Assembly: GCA_023443125.1 (NCBI GenBank)
Contig: JAEZVO010000006.1
Location: forward strand, 1 to 44,241
Length of the DNA stretch: 44,241 bases
Direction: 5' to 3'
DNA from: Actinomycetes bacterium
GTDB lineage: Bacteria > Actinomycetota > Actinomycetes > Propionibacteriales > Propionibacteriaceae
The translations under genes and the position numbers were made by a program. Below the pieces are notes generated by a model. That model worked only from the letters and a program-made list of their open reading frames with translations, searched no databases and was not told where the DNA came from. Below are positions 26,004 through 34,488 of the stretch, piece after piece. How positions within the stretch are numbered: the first letter of the stretch is position 1; every line of letters begins with the position of its first letter.

Positions 26004-26680
26004 CACAGCTCCTTCGCTTGTGCGATTGGTTGAGGCTGCCAAGACTGCAGCATCGGGTGAGCGAGCGAGAGCACGTGCACGTGCCCCAAATCCGCGGCGA
26101 ATGGGCCAACCGCGACGACGAACGCGCCGGCCTCCCTGGCTGCCGTAGCGCCGGTGCGGGAGTCTTCCATCACGACGCAGTGCTCCGGCGCCACGCCACA
26201 ACGCTCGGCTGCGGCGAGATATAGGTCGGGTGCGGGCTTGGGGCGCTCCACGTCTTCGGTGCCCAGCATCGCGACGAAACGGCGCTGCCAGCCGAGCGAT
26301 TGCATCGTGGCTTCCACGATGGCCGACGGCGAGTTCGAGGCCACAGCCAGCGGTATCGTCCCGGAGAGCGCCTCGAGCAGGGCTTCCGCCCCCGGCATGG
26401 GCTCCACCCCGTCCGCCAAGTGTTCCTGCAGGAGCTCCAGCATTCGGCGTTCCGCTACGTCGGCGTCTACGCCCGGGTGGACACGGCTGAACACCGCGAC
26501 GACATCCTCAATGGTGCCGCCTCGAAGCTCATCCGATACGTCATCGTCGAAGCCCTTCGATACCTCGTACTCTTCCCAGAGTTGACGGGTGGCATCGAAC
26601 CAGGCTTGTTCGGAGTCGACGAGTGTGTCGTCCATGTCGAACAACACTGCGCCGATGTGCTGTGGGAGAGCACGATTCAT
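26003..26680 (-). CDS. HAD-superfamily phosphatase/phosphomutase-like hydrolase
   Basis: 225-residue HAD subfamily IA enzyme. Motif I is FDMDDTLVDSE (nucleophile Asp), motif II is VASNSPS, motif III is RPKPAPD and motif IV is VMEDSRTG. The cap domain after motif I resembles beta-phosphoglucomutase and sugar-phosphate phosphatases. In this locus it would most simply dephosphorylate or isomerise a sugar phosphate released from imported glycans. The start has GGAGGTG eight bases upstream. It is the first gene of the HAD-GH20-GH125 operon and is divergent from the PfkB kinase, with 139 bp between them. Confidence 0.88.
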   Translation of the reverse strand: MNRALPQHIGAVLFDMDDTLVDSEQAWFDATRQLWEEYEVSKGFDDDVSDELRGGTIEDVVAVFSRVHPGVDADVAERRMLELLQEHLADGVEPMPGAEALLEALSGTIPLAVASNSPSAIVEATMQSLGWQRRFVAMLGTEDVERPKPAPDLYLAAAERCGVAPEHCVVMEDSRTGATAAREAGAFVVAVGPFAADLGHVHVLSLAHPMLQSWQPQPIAQAKEL

Positions 26681-26819
26681 TCGATCAACACCTCCATGCC
26701 GGCGTGCCGGCTATTTCGTTGGATATGCAGCTCGGACAGCACGCGACCACCCTACCCAGGTGCTCGCAGAGATGCGTCTGTGCAAGACTTTGGCTTGTTC
26801 GTCCGTGAGAAGGAGTGCC

Positions 26820-27758
26820 GTGCCCACACGCATGCTGACCGTCGGTATCACGTACCGCGACATCATCATGACCGGCGTCCCAGCGATGCCCGTGCCCGGC
26901 CATGAGCTGCAGGCCACAGGGCTGCACGAGGGCTGGGGTGGCGTGGCCACCATGGCGCGAGTGGCAGCTCGCCTCGGTGTGAGCACCGAGCTGTGCTCCC
27001 CCGTCGGCGACGACGAAGCCAGCGAGCGGCTGCTGCGCAGCCTGCGCCTCGAGGGCATCGGCACCACCCACTGCGAGCACTACACCAACTGGCAACTCCC
27101 CACGACGGTGGCCCTCGCCACCAGCGTTGACCGCGCGATGGTGACGGTCGAACGTCCCCCGGCGAAGCCGGTTGGGCACTCCCTCACCAACGTGGACACG
27201 GACGCCATCGTCATCGATTTGCGTGACTCGACGCTCCCCTGGCTCGTCGACGCACGCCGCCGAGGCGCGCGCGTGTTTGCGTCGAGGGGCTTCGATGAGA
27301 CGGGTTCGTGGGGCGACGAGCAACTCGCGGGCATCGAAGGCGCCGACGTGTGGATGCTGAACGATCTGGAAGCTAGCGCCTTCACGCAGCTGAGCGACCC
27401 CATGGACGCTGCCCGGCAGTTGACCAGCCGCGTGCCTACCGTCGTCGTCACCCGTGGCGCGGACGGCATGGTTGCGGTGGATGCTGCCACCGGACAGGAA
27501 GCCAGCGTGGCCGCTTTCCCTGTGCGCCCACGCAACACCACCGGCGCCGGCGACGCAACGCTGGCGGCGTTTGCCGTCGCCTCGGGCCTCACCGATGTGC
27601 TCGAGGAGCAACTGCTCGTCGCGGCGTTCGTCGCCAGCACCATCCTGGCGGGCGAGAGCGGAGCCGCCGATCCGCCGCGCCTGGCCGAGGTGCTCCAAGC
27701 GGCCGGCACCCACGACGACCCTCGCGCTCGCCGCGTCGCGGAGCTGCTGGCTCAGTAG
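26820..27758 (+). CDS. PfkB-family carbohydrate kinase
   Basis: 312-residue ribokinase/PfkB kinase. The signature near the C-terminus is NTTGAGDATLAAFA with the catalytic Asp of GAGD. The N-terminal glycine region is TGLHEGWGGVATMARVAARLG. It transfers phosphate from ATP to a sugar or sugar phosphate; the substrate is not evident, but the glycan locus suggests mannose or an amino sugar. GTG 26820 is chosen, preceded by AGAAGGAG; an in-frame extension upstream overlaps the divergent HAD gene and looks non-coding. It stands alone on the plus strand and converges with the phosphodiesterase-like gene over palindromic element B. Confidence 0.88.
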   Translation: MPTRMLTVGITYRDIIMTGVPAMPVPGHELQATGLHEGWGGVATMARVAARLGVSTELCSPVGDDEASERLLRSLRLEGIGTTHCEHYTNWQLPTTVALATSVDRAMVTVERPPAKPVGHSLTNVDTDAIVIDLRDSTLPWLVDARRRGARVFASRGFDETGSWGDEQLAGIEGADVWMLNDLEASAFTQLSDPMDAARQLTSRVPTVVVTRGADGMVAVDAATGQEASVAAFPVRPRNTTGAGDATLAAFAVASGLTDVLEEQLLVAAFVASTILAGESGAADPPRLAEVLQAAGTHDDPRARRVAELLAQ

Positions 27759-27784
27759 CCGCCAGCCAGGTGGGACCACAGCGC

Positions 27785-27867
27785 AGCTAACCCGATATCC
27801 ACATTCGTTTGCCAAATCACGCCAAAATCGCCGTTTCAGCGAAACGAATGTGGATATTGGGTTAGCT
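27785..27867. repeat. Palindromic element B (~83 nt)
   Basis: Arms of 26 nt (27785-27810, beginning AGCTAACCCGATATCCAC, and 27842-27867) pair with one C/T difference. The interior has CAAAATCG at 27823-27830, at the centre. It lies between the convergent PfkB and phosphodiesterase-like genes. The first 23 bases from TAACCC are identical to an arm of element C. Confidence 0.88.
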
Positions 27868-27907
27868 CGACGCTCTACCCACCCAGCGGATGCAACCGCC
27901 GGATGTG

Positions 27908-28918
27908 TCACCACTCGAAGCGCAGGTCCCGCGTCGGCCCCACCGGCTCGATGTCCTTCAGCACGCCGACGTCGTCTCCTTCCATCTCGCCCTGCCGGGC
28001 ACCCATGAGGTCCAGCAGGAGCCACATGACGTCTTCGCTGCGCAGCGCGCCGCGTTCCCGCACCTTGGCGGGCAGTTGGCCACCGATGCGGTGCAAGATC
28101 AGGAAGCTTCGGCGCACCTCGGCCTCGTCCTCGCCGTGCCCACCCTCGGGCTTGTGCCCGTGGTCGGTGGTGACGGCCACAACCCAGTCTTCACCGAGCT
28201 GTTCGTGCCGCTCCGCCACTGCCTTGACCAGGTAGCGCACTCGCTCATCGACGCGCTGGATGGCCTCGCGGTACTCCTTGCTGTCCGAGCCCGTGGCATG
28301 GCCGGCGGCGTCGACACTCTCGAAGTACACCACCGACGCGTCTGGCCCCTCGTGGAGCAGCCTGTGGCACGCCCACGTGCACACTGCGTCATCCGCCGCC
28401 TCGATGCCGTGAGTGAGGTCGGGCTGGAACACGGCGTGCTGCCCCGTGCGTTGCTGGTCGACGCGCTGCTGCAGGATGGGCCCCGGGCCGGTGCCGACGG
28501 TGAAGGCAGTCCAGGTGGCCGCTGCGAGCGTCCGCGCACGTGGATTGGCGAAAAACACCCGCGACAGAAGGTCGGGTCGCCTAGCCATGTCGTGGCCGAC
28601 GAACTCGTTCCACCACACGTTGCATTCCTCGTGGGTGGAGCCGGTCAGGATGGACGACCACCCCGGCCCCGAATCGGTGGGAGGCGTCATCCACATGGGC
28701 AGGCACACGCCATCCGACGCCTCGTCCCCGCGGGCGAGGCGGGCGAGCGTCGGGGCTAGCCCCGCTGGGAAATCCTGCACGGTGTGGTCCGGAGCACCGA
28801 CGCTGAACCTCGGGTCGGCCGGGTGCGAGGGTTGCGCGAAATCCGGGTTGCTCGCCACCTCCTCGGGTAATGCGAAGTCGGCGCGCACACCGTCGAGGCA
28901 GATCAGTAGAAGTTTCAT
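27908..28918 (-). CDS. Alkaline-phosphatase-superfamily enzyme (nucleotide pyrophosphatase/phosphodiesterase-like)
   Basis: 336-residue cytoplasmic protein with the metal-ligand order of the alkaline phosphatase/NPP superfamily: LLICLDGVRAD (D9), a Ser/Thr-rich nucleophile region PPTDSGPGWSSILTG (~79-93), VDAAGHATG (D203, H207) and TTDHGHKPEGGHGE (D252, H253, H261). Such enzymes cleave phosphomono- or diesters, less often sulfate esters. The start overlaps the GH38 stop by four bases (ATGA), which ties its function to mannoside breakdown; removal of phosphate groups from phosphomannan-type glycans is an attractive guess only. No signal peptide. The exact family is not one I can name. Confidence 0.8.
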   Translation of the reverse strand: MKLLLICLDGVRADFALPEEVASNPDFAQPSHPADPRFSVGAPDHTVQDFPAGLAPTLARLARGDEASDGVCLPMWMTPPTDSGPGWSSILTGSTHEECNVWWNEFVGHDMARRPDLLSRVFFANPRARTLAAATWTAFTVGTGPGPILQQRVDQQRTGQHAVFQPDLTHGIEAADDAVCTWACHRLLHEGPDASVVYFESVDAAGHATGSDSKEYREAIQRVDERVRYLVKAVAERHEQLGEDWVVAVTTDHGHKPEGGHGEDEAEVRRSFLILHRIGGQLPAKVRERGALRSEDVMWLLLDLMGARQGEMEGDDVGVLKDIEPVGPTRDLRFEW

Positions 28919-31900
28919 TTGGCACACACCTTCAGAGTGAGGATTTGGAAGGGACGAAGCGTGAGTTCCACCGCGCCGTCGCGCAGGTCTCCCAGGCGTT
29001 GTTGAGTGGGCTCATCCACCGGCTGCTCCAGCAGATCCACCTCGTGAACGCCCTGGGCGTCGAATCCGAGGTGCAGCCGCACGCGCGACCGCCCGCCCGT
29101 GGCTTCGTGCAATCGGATCACCACGTCACCGGACTCGTCGAATGCCGGCTTCACCGCATCGATCACCGCATGTCCGCGGAGCATCTCCAGCGACGCCACG
29201 GCGGCATCGCTCGCACCCGCGCCCTCCAGCACACGCAGTGGCTGATTCAGCCCGACGCCCGCCTCGCTCGCCGCGCGCACGTCGGCGTCGACGGTGAGCT
29301 GGTACTGGATGCGGTGCTGCCCTTGGTCGGATTCCTTATCCGGCGACAGTGGCGCCCGCAGCAAGGTGTAGCTCGCCACGACACCCGCAGTGGGTGCGTC
29401 CTCAGCAGCCCCGGCGGGTTCCACGTCGTGGCCGTAGGAGGAGTCGTACGACAGCGCTACGGCGTAGCCGGGCTCGTCGAGCAGCGTCCAGCGATGTCCG
29501 GGCACCTCGAAGCGCGCCTCGTCCCAGCTGGTGTTCGACGTCAGCGCGCGCCGCACGTGTCCGAACTGGATTTCGGACGACTCGTGGGTGGCCTTCACCG
29601 CGAGGGGGAACGCCACCTTCAGCACCCGGGAGCGTTCGCGCCAGTCAATATCGACGGCGAACCGCACCGTCTTGCTGTCCGCGTCCAGCCACAGCGACTG
29701 CGTCACCCGGGAGTCACCGAAGGACCGAACCACATCCACCTGGGCGCGAAGCGGGGTGTCCTCCACCAGCACAACCTGTTCGACATCGTCGAGCTCCCAC
29801 ACGTGGTGGCGGTACTGCGCCTGGAGTTCCCACGCGTCGAAGCAGCTGGGGTGGTCGGGATGCAGGCGCAGAAGGTTGGCCCGCTCGTCGGGAAGCAGCA
29901 GTTCGCGCTCGGCTTCCACGTCGACGAGGCTCGTCACCGTTCCGTCCGGCGCGACGACGACGCGTACCAAACCGTTGTCGAGCACGATGCCCTCGTCTTG
30001 GCGCTGGGCCTGGGCGGCGTGCGTCGGGGTTGCTTCGGCGTCGGCCAAAGCCACCACGCTGAGGGGGCCGACGTCGACGAGCACCCGTCGCCCCTCGACC
30101 TCGACCAGCTCGCGCCTCGCAAACGGCGCGGGGTTCGCAATGGCTCGCTGCTCTCCTGGGAACACGTCGCGACGTAGCGCGTCGATTCGTTCCTCAATCT
30201 CTTGTAGCAGCGACGTGTACTCCTCGCGCGCTTCTTCGTTCACCCAGGCGATGGCGCTGCCCGGGAGGATGTCGTGGAACTGCAGCAGCATCATGCGTCG
30301 CCAGAGCTGTTCGATTCCCTCGGCGTCGTAGGCGTGGCCGCGAAGCATCGCCAGCGTGCCGAGCCATTCCAGGGTTGCGAGGCCGGCCTCGACGCGTCGG
30401 TTGCCTTGCTTCAAAGCCAATTGCGAGGTCTGGACACCGCGGTGGAACTCGAAGTACAGCTCACCGGCCCAGACGGGGAGCTCATCGCGCTCGGCGCGAG
30501 CCGCGTCATAGAAGTCTTGCGGGCTACCCATGGTGAGCACCGGCGACCCCTCGAGGTTGCTCTGCCGACGGGCGCGTTCCACCATTTCGCGCACGGGGCC
30601 GCCGCCACCGTCGCCATAGCCGAACGGCAACAGCGACTCCTTGGCAACGCCCTTTTCCTTGAAGTTGCGTTCAGCGAACTTCACCTGGTCTGGGGAAAGG
30701 ATGGAGTCGTAGCAGTCGACGGGCGGGAAGTGCGTCCAGATACGCGTGCCGTCGATGCCCTCCCACCAGAACGTGTGGTGCGGCAGCGTGTTCGTCTGAT
30801 TCCAGTTCATTTTCTGGGTGAAGAACCAGCGCATGCCGACGAGTTTGGCGATCTGCGGCAGCGCGCCGGAGTAGCCGAACGAGTCGGGCAGCCAGAGGCA
30901 GTCGGTGGTGACGTCCAGCTCCTCGCGAAGCCACCTCAGGCCGCTGGTGAGCTGGCGAACCATCGCCTCGCCGCCGGGGAGGTTGGCGTCCGGTTCTATC
31001 CAGGTGCCGCCCACCATGTGCCATTGGCTGCGCTGGATGGCTTCGCGCATCCGCTCAAACACCATCGGCGCGTCTTCCTTCAGCCACTGAAGGTGCTGAG
31101 GAGCGGTGCAGGCGAAGTGGAAGTCGGGGTATTCGTCGGCGAGCGCGACGACGTTCGACAACGAGCGCACCACCTTCCGACGGGTCTCCCGGATGGGCCA
31201 CAACCAGGCGGAGTCGATGTGCGCGTGTCCGACGGCGGTCATGCGCTGCGCGGAACCGTGGGGGCCGCTGTTCAGCAAGGGCGCAAGCACAGCGCGCGCG
31301 GCGGCGGCTTGTTCCTCGATGCTGCCCTGGTCGATGACGTCGGCGGCGCGCTCGAGCCCGCGAAGGAGTGTGGCGCGCCAGGTGGAGTCGACGGGGAGCT
31401 CGCGCATGAGCCCGTCGAGCACCTCGAGGTCGAGCTGAAGGTGCCAGACGTCGTCGTTGCGCACCACCAGTTCCGCAGCCTTGAACTGCCACATAGGCTC
31501 GATCGGCATGGTGGCCTTGTCGCCGTACTTGGCCATGTCTTCCCCGTGGTTGGGGTTGGCGGCGGCTTCCACCATCAGCCGCACCGAACCGTCGGCTGCC
31601 ACCAGTGGCGAGCCTTCGTGCTCAAGTTGCTCGGCGATCGCCCCGAACGTGAGCGGCACGGTGCGGTTCATGGGGTTGAGGCCCTTCAGCGGCACCCCGT
31701 CGCAGGTGTAGACGAGTCCCTCCGACTGGTTACCAGCCCAGTCACCGGAAAACCCCAGGTCAACACGGAGTTCGACACGCTCGCGGGGGGCATCGTCGGG
31801 AAGGATGCCGTCGAGCCGCAGCCACCACGTGCTCCATGCCGGCCCCCACCAGGTGCCGACGGGGAACGGCTCGTACTGCTGACTAGCCGCCTCCGCAAAG

Positions 31901-32028
31901 GGGACGGGTTCGTCTGGCGCTTTCCACGCCTCAACGTTGAGCTTCGTGAGCGTTGCGTACTCTTTTCCGATGAGGCGCTCTCGCAGATCCTCGATGCGCT
32001 CTTCTACAAGCTTGCGGTCGTCATGCAC
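28915..32028 (-). CDS. GH38 alpha-mannosidase
   Basis: 1037-residue family 38 retaining alpha-mannosidase. The N-terminal ~260 residues are the beta-rich domain typical of bacterial cytosolic forms. The catalytic barrel begins with GHAHIDSAWLWP (zinc ligands near H268/H270 and D272) and carries the nucleophile in LPDSFGYSG (D382). A C-terminal beta domain completes the usual length. No signal peptide. The GTG start lies one base after the GH4 stop, with GGAGAAG upstream, and the stop overlaps the phosphodiesterase-like start. It would hydrolyse alpha-1,2/1,3/1,6-linked mannose from imported oligosaccharides. Confidence 0.95.
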   Translation of the reverse strand: MHDDRKLVEERIEDLRERLIGKEYATLTKLNVEAWKAPDEPVPFAEAASQQYEPFPVGTWWGPAWSTWWLRLDGILPDDAPRERVELRVDLGFSGDWAGNQSEGLVYTCDGVPLKGLNPMNRTVPLTFGAIAEQLEHEGSPLVAADGSVRLMVEAAANPNHGEDMAKYGDKATMPIEPMWQFKAAELVVRNDDVWHLQLDLEVLDGLMRELPVDSTWRATLLRGLERAADVIDQGSIEEQAAAARAVLAPLLNSGPHGSAQRMTAVGHAHIDSAWLWPIRETRRKVVRSLSNVVALADEYPDFHFACTAPQHLQWLKEDAPMVFERMREAIQRSQWHMVGGTWIEPDANLPGGEAMVRQLTSGLRWLREELDVTTDCLWLPDSFGYSGALPQIAKLVGMRWFFTQKMNWNQTNTLPHHTFWWEGIDGTRIWTHFPPVDCYDSILSPDQVKFAERNFKEKGVAKESLLPFGYGDGGGGPVREMVERARRQSNLEGSPVLTMGSPQDFYDAARAERDELPVWAGELYFEFHRGVQTSQLALKQGNRRVEAGLATLEWLGTLAMLRGHAYDAEGIEQLWRRMMLLQFHDILPGSAIAWVNEEAREEYTSLLQEIEERIDALRRDVFPGEQRAIANPAPFARRELVEVEGRRVLVDVGPLSVVALADAEATPTHAAQAQRQDEGIVLDNGLVRVVVAPDGTVTSLVDVEAERELLLPDERANLLRLHPDHPSCFDAWELQAQYRHHVWELDDVEQVVLVEDTPLRAQVDVVRSFGDSRVTQSLWLDADSKTVRFAVDIDWRERSRVLKVAFPLAVKATHESSEIQFGHVRRALTSNTSWDEARFEVPGHRWTLLDEPGYAVALSYDSSYGHDVEPAGAAEDAPTAGVVASYTLLRAPLSPDKESDQGQHRIQYQLTVDADVRAASEAGVGLNQPLRVLEGAGASDAAVASLEMLRGHAVIDAVKPAFDESGDVVIRLHEATGGRSRVRLHLGFDAQGVHEVDLLEQPVDEPTQQRLGDLRDGAVELTLRPFQILTLKVCAK

Positions 32029-32029
32029 G

Positions 32030-33415
32030 TCAGTGCTTCTCCAGGTAGGCGAGTTCGTGGAAGTGCTCGACGAGGTCGTCCAGGATGTCGCGTGCCACGT
32101 TCACGGAGTCCACGAGCGGGTGGTGCGCGAGCGCCAGCACTGCGTCGCTGCGCGACGCGTGCAGTGCGGCAGCAATGGTGCGGCGTTCCACATACTTCGC
32201 GTTCACGACGATGCCTCGCCCATGGTCGGGCAGCGCGGCGCCCGGCAGTGGGTGGATGCCGTTGCCGTCGACGTCACAGGGGACTTCCACCACCGCGGTG
32301 TCGTCGAGGTCGGGCAGTATGCCCCGGTTGGCTACGTTCAAGATGAGCCGGGCGGGCACGTCGTTGGCGATGGCATGCATGATCGCCAACGCCACCTTGT
32401 CGTATCCCCCGGTCTCGAGGTCGGCGACGTCGCGCTCGAAGCCGCCGGCTGCGTCTCGGTTGGACGCCATGTAGGTGGCTTCGCGCTCCAGGCGGCACTG
32501 CTCCCACAGCGCGTGGACGTCGCCCGTCGCGTTCGTCGCTGCTTCGTAGAAGCGACGCTGTTGCTGGGCGAGGAACACCCCGCGCGTGGCCTCCGACTTG
32601 CTGTCGAGGAGGAGGTCTTCTCGCGAGAAGTAGTAGTAGTGGAGGTATTCGTTGGGCAGGCATCCCAGCGCCTGCACGAGCGGTGCGCCGAAGAGGCGAC
32701 CCTCCTCAAAGGATTCGATGAGGTCGGCACGCTCGAGCAACTGTGGCAGCACGTCTTCGCCGTCCACATGCAGGCCCGTCAGCCAGCCCAGGTGGTTGAG
32801 GCCGGCGTAGTCAAGGCGTACTCGTCCATCGGCAGCGGTGAGCGGGGGCACATCGTCGGCGACGATTCCCTCACCCTGCAGCGTGGTGAGCACGCGACGG
32901 GCGAGGCCCACCGGGGAGTCGCAGATTCCGACGACGCGGTCGCCCAGCGATTGCTGCATCACCTCGGTGATGACGCCGGCGGGGTTGGTGAAGTTGATCA
33001 CCCAGGCGTCGGGTGCGTGCTTGCGCAGTTGCTCTACCAAACCGATGACGACGGGAATGCCGCGCAGGGCGTACGAGATGCCGCCCGCGCCCACCGTTTC
33101 CTGGCCGATGACGCCGTTGTGGAGCGCGATGCGTTCGTCGGCAGCACGCCCTTCGGTGCCGCCCACACGCATGGCGGAGAACACGAAGTCCACCCCGGCA
33201 AGGGCTTCTCCCAGGTCGGTGGTTGCGACGACGCCAGGGGCGTCAGCTGACGTGGCAGCGAGTTCTTCGAGCACTTTGTTGATGGCCGCGAGCCGTACAG
33301 GATCAGTGTCGTAGAGGCGCACCTCGTCTATGCGTTCGTCGGATTCGTCTTCCATGAGCGCCTTGTACACGAGCGGCACACGGAAACCGCCGCCGCCCAG
33401 AATGGTGAGTTTCAT
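32030..33415 (-). CDS. GH4 glycosidase (6-phospho-beta-glucosidase-like)
   Basis: 461-residue family 4 enzyme, which uses NAD+ and Mn2+ in an oxidation-elimination mechanism. The N-terminal Rossmann motif is LGGGGFRVPLVY; further motifs are NFTNPAGV, ICDSPVG (metal-binding Cys) and GLNHLGW (metal-binding His). Many GH4 members act on 6-phospho-sugars, but no PTS gene is in this locus, so the PfkB kinase or another kinase would have to supply phosphate, or the enzyme acts on unphosphorylated sugars. ATG 33415 overlaps the DeoR gene stop by four bases. It sits upstream of GH38 in one operon. Confidence 0.9.
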   Translation of the reverse strand: MKLTILGGGGFRVPLVYKALMEDESDERIDEVRLYDTDPVRLAAINKVLEELAATSADAPGVVATTDLGEALAGVDFVFSAMRVGGTEGRAADERIALHNGVIGQETVGAGGISYALRGIPVVIGLVEQLRKHAPDAWVINFTNPAGVITEVMQQSLGDRVVGICDSPVGLARRVLTTLQGEGIVADDVPPLTAADGRVRLDYAGLNHLGWLTGLHVDGEDVLPQLLERADLIESFEEGRLFGAPLVQALGCLPNEYLHYYYFSREDLLLDSKSEATRGVFLAQQQRRFYEAATNATGDVHALWEQCRLEREATYMASNRDAAGGFERDVADLETGGYDKVALAIMHAIANDVPARLILNVANRGILPDLDDTAVVEVPCDVDGNGIHPLPGAALPDHGRGIVVNAKYVERRTIAAALHASRSDAVLALAHHPLVDSVNVARDILDDLVEHFHELAYLEKH

Positions 33416-34164
33416 GCGTGAATGACCTCCAGATCGATCGCTGCAACCTGCTCAGCCAGTTTTTCTGGGAGCGGGTCTAAGTCGGTGATGAGCCCGTCAA
33501 CGACAGCAAGGTCGAAGGGGGCGCTGTTGCCTTGCCCAGGGAATTTCTTGGCATCGGCGAGCAAATAGGTGCGGGACGCTGCTGCGTGCATGGCCCGTTT
33601 CATGGCGGCTTGGGTGTACGACGTATCGCGGATTCGCCCGGTGTCCCCCACCCCGGAGCAGCCAAGGAATGCGATGTCTGCCTGCTGCCGAGCGAGTGCA
33701 TCGACGACCGGGTCTCCCTCGAAACACTGATACGGCTCAGACCACCTACCACCCAGCAGCACCACAGAGATGTTCGGCTGGTTACGGAACACCTCAAATG
33801 CGGCGAGCGAGGGGGTAATGACCGTGAGCGGCATCTCTTGCAACGCCAACGCCAGGTGATGCACGGTGGTGCCGATGTCGAGGATGACGGTTTGACCAGG
33901 CTGCACGAGTTTCGCGGCCGCGCGTGCAATGCGTTCTTTCGCTACGCCTTCGCGTGCGAAGGTCTCATGGAACGGATCGTCGGCAGTGTGAGCAAGCTCG
34001 ACGGCACCCCAGGAGCGCGTCACCACGCCTTGCTCTTCGAGCTCAGCAACGTCGCGTCGCACGGTGGCTTCACTGACTTGGAGCTCGCGCGCAATGTCGA
34101 CGATGCCAGCACGACGTCGCACCTCCAAGAGGTGCAACATTGACTCCTGTCGGGATGCTTTCAT
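33412..34164 (-). CDS. DeoR-family transcriptional repressor
   Basis: 250-residue regulator. The N-terminal HTH is GIVDIARELQVSEATVRRDVAELEEQG with the conserved VRRD of the DeoR family. The C-terminal sugar-phosphate sensor domain contains DIGTTVHHLA and VVLLGGRW. Such proteins repress sugar operons until a phosphorylated sugar binds. It is the first gene of the deoR-GH4-GH38-phosphodiesterase operon and divergent from the importer. ATG 34164 directly follows an in-frame GTG (34167); there is no clear ribosome site. The likely operator is the tandem repeat tract at 34195-34223. Confidence 0.92.
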   Translation of the reverse strand: MKASRQESMLHLLEVRRRAGIVDIARELQVSEATVRRDVAELEEQGVVTRSWGAVELAHTADDPFHETFAREGVAKERIARAAAKLVQPGQTVILDIGTTVHHLALALQEMPLTVITPSLAAFEVFRNQPNISVVLLGGRWSEPYQCFEGDPVVDALARQQADIAFLGCSGVGDTGRIRDTSYTQAAMKRAMHAAASRTYLLADAKKFPGQGNSAPFDLAVVDGLITDLDPLPEKLAEQVAAIDLEVIHA

Positions 34165-34194
34165 CACAGAGACACCGTAGCGCAGGCAAACCTA

Positions 34195-34223
34195 TTTCGC
34201 TCAGTTTTGCGCAACTCGCTCAC
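34195..34223. promoter_or_regulatory. Candidate DeoR operator (three ~10-bp direct repeats)
   Basis: TTTCGCTCAG, TTTTGCGCAA and CTCGCTCAC lie end to end between the deoR start and the importer promoter. Tandem ~10-bp T-rich/CG units are typical of DeoR-family operators. The tract is close enough to both divergent transcription starts to control each. Confidence 0.4.
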
Positions 34224-34227
34224 TCTC

Positions 34228-34256
34228 TTTCAAATCAGGCGTCGGAGTGCTAGATT
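34228..34256 (+). promoter_or_regulatory. Probable importer promoter
   Basis: TTTCAA (34228-34233) and TAGATT (34251-34256) are separated by exactly 17 bp. The predicted start near 34263 leaves a ~225-nt untranslated leader before the binding-protein gene. Confidence 0.5.
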
Positions 34257-34292
34257 GAGTCTCACACACTCGATCAAGGCGGATCCGAAGAC

Positions 34293-34442
34293 ATGAACAC
34301 GCTTGTCAGTGGGTATTTGGAGGGTTATCACACCTTCCGACGTCGCGTCGCAACGGAGCAACCCCTGCGACACGAAACCCAGGCCAGCACTCCCCATCAC
34401 GCTTTGTTGAAGCAATTTGATCGACTAGACACAACGCCGTGA
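34293..34442 (+). CDS. Possible 49-residue leader ORF
   Basis: ATG 34293 (MNTLVSGYLEGYHTFRR...) runs to TGA 34440-34442 inside the 5' leader of the importer operon. GAAG lies just upstream. About 59% of third codon positions are G/C by my count, lower than looks usual in neighbouring genes, so it may be a chance ORF. No family is recognised. Reported because it occupies most of an otherwise gene-free 320-bp region and ends 46 bp before the binding-protein start. Confidence 0.25.
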   Translation: MNTLVSGYLEGYHTFRRRVATEQPLRHETQASTPHHALLKQFDRLDTTP

Positions 34443-34488
34443 CAACCATGGAAGGGGAACCACGGCGAGCTACCTCAAGGAGCGAACA

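Noticed and set aside
24468..26201. Extended N-terminus of GH20
   Set aside because: The 66 upstream codons are Arg-rich, lie wholly within the HAD gene, and ATG 26003 has a good ribosome site.
26685..28025. 446-codon minus-strand frame opposite PfkB
   Set aside because: Low-complexity antisense frame spanning palindrome B and overlapping two well-supported genes.
30274..32346. 690-codon open frame opposite GH38
   Set aside because: It mirrors the GH38 gene, has no recognisable domains and reflects the GC-rich third positions of the real gene.
34257..34488. Riboswitch in the importer leader
   Set aside because: I found no known riboswitch core or strong terminator/anti-terminator pair; only a small ORF and a short imperfect hairpin near 34447-34468.
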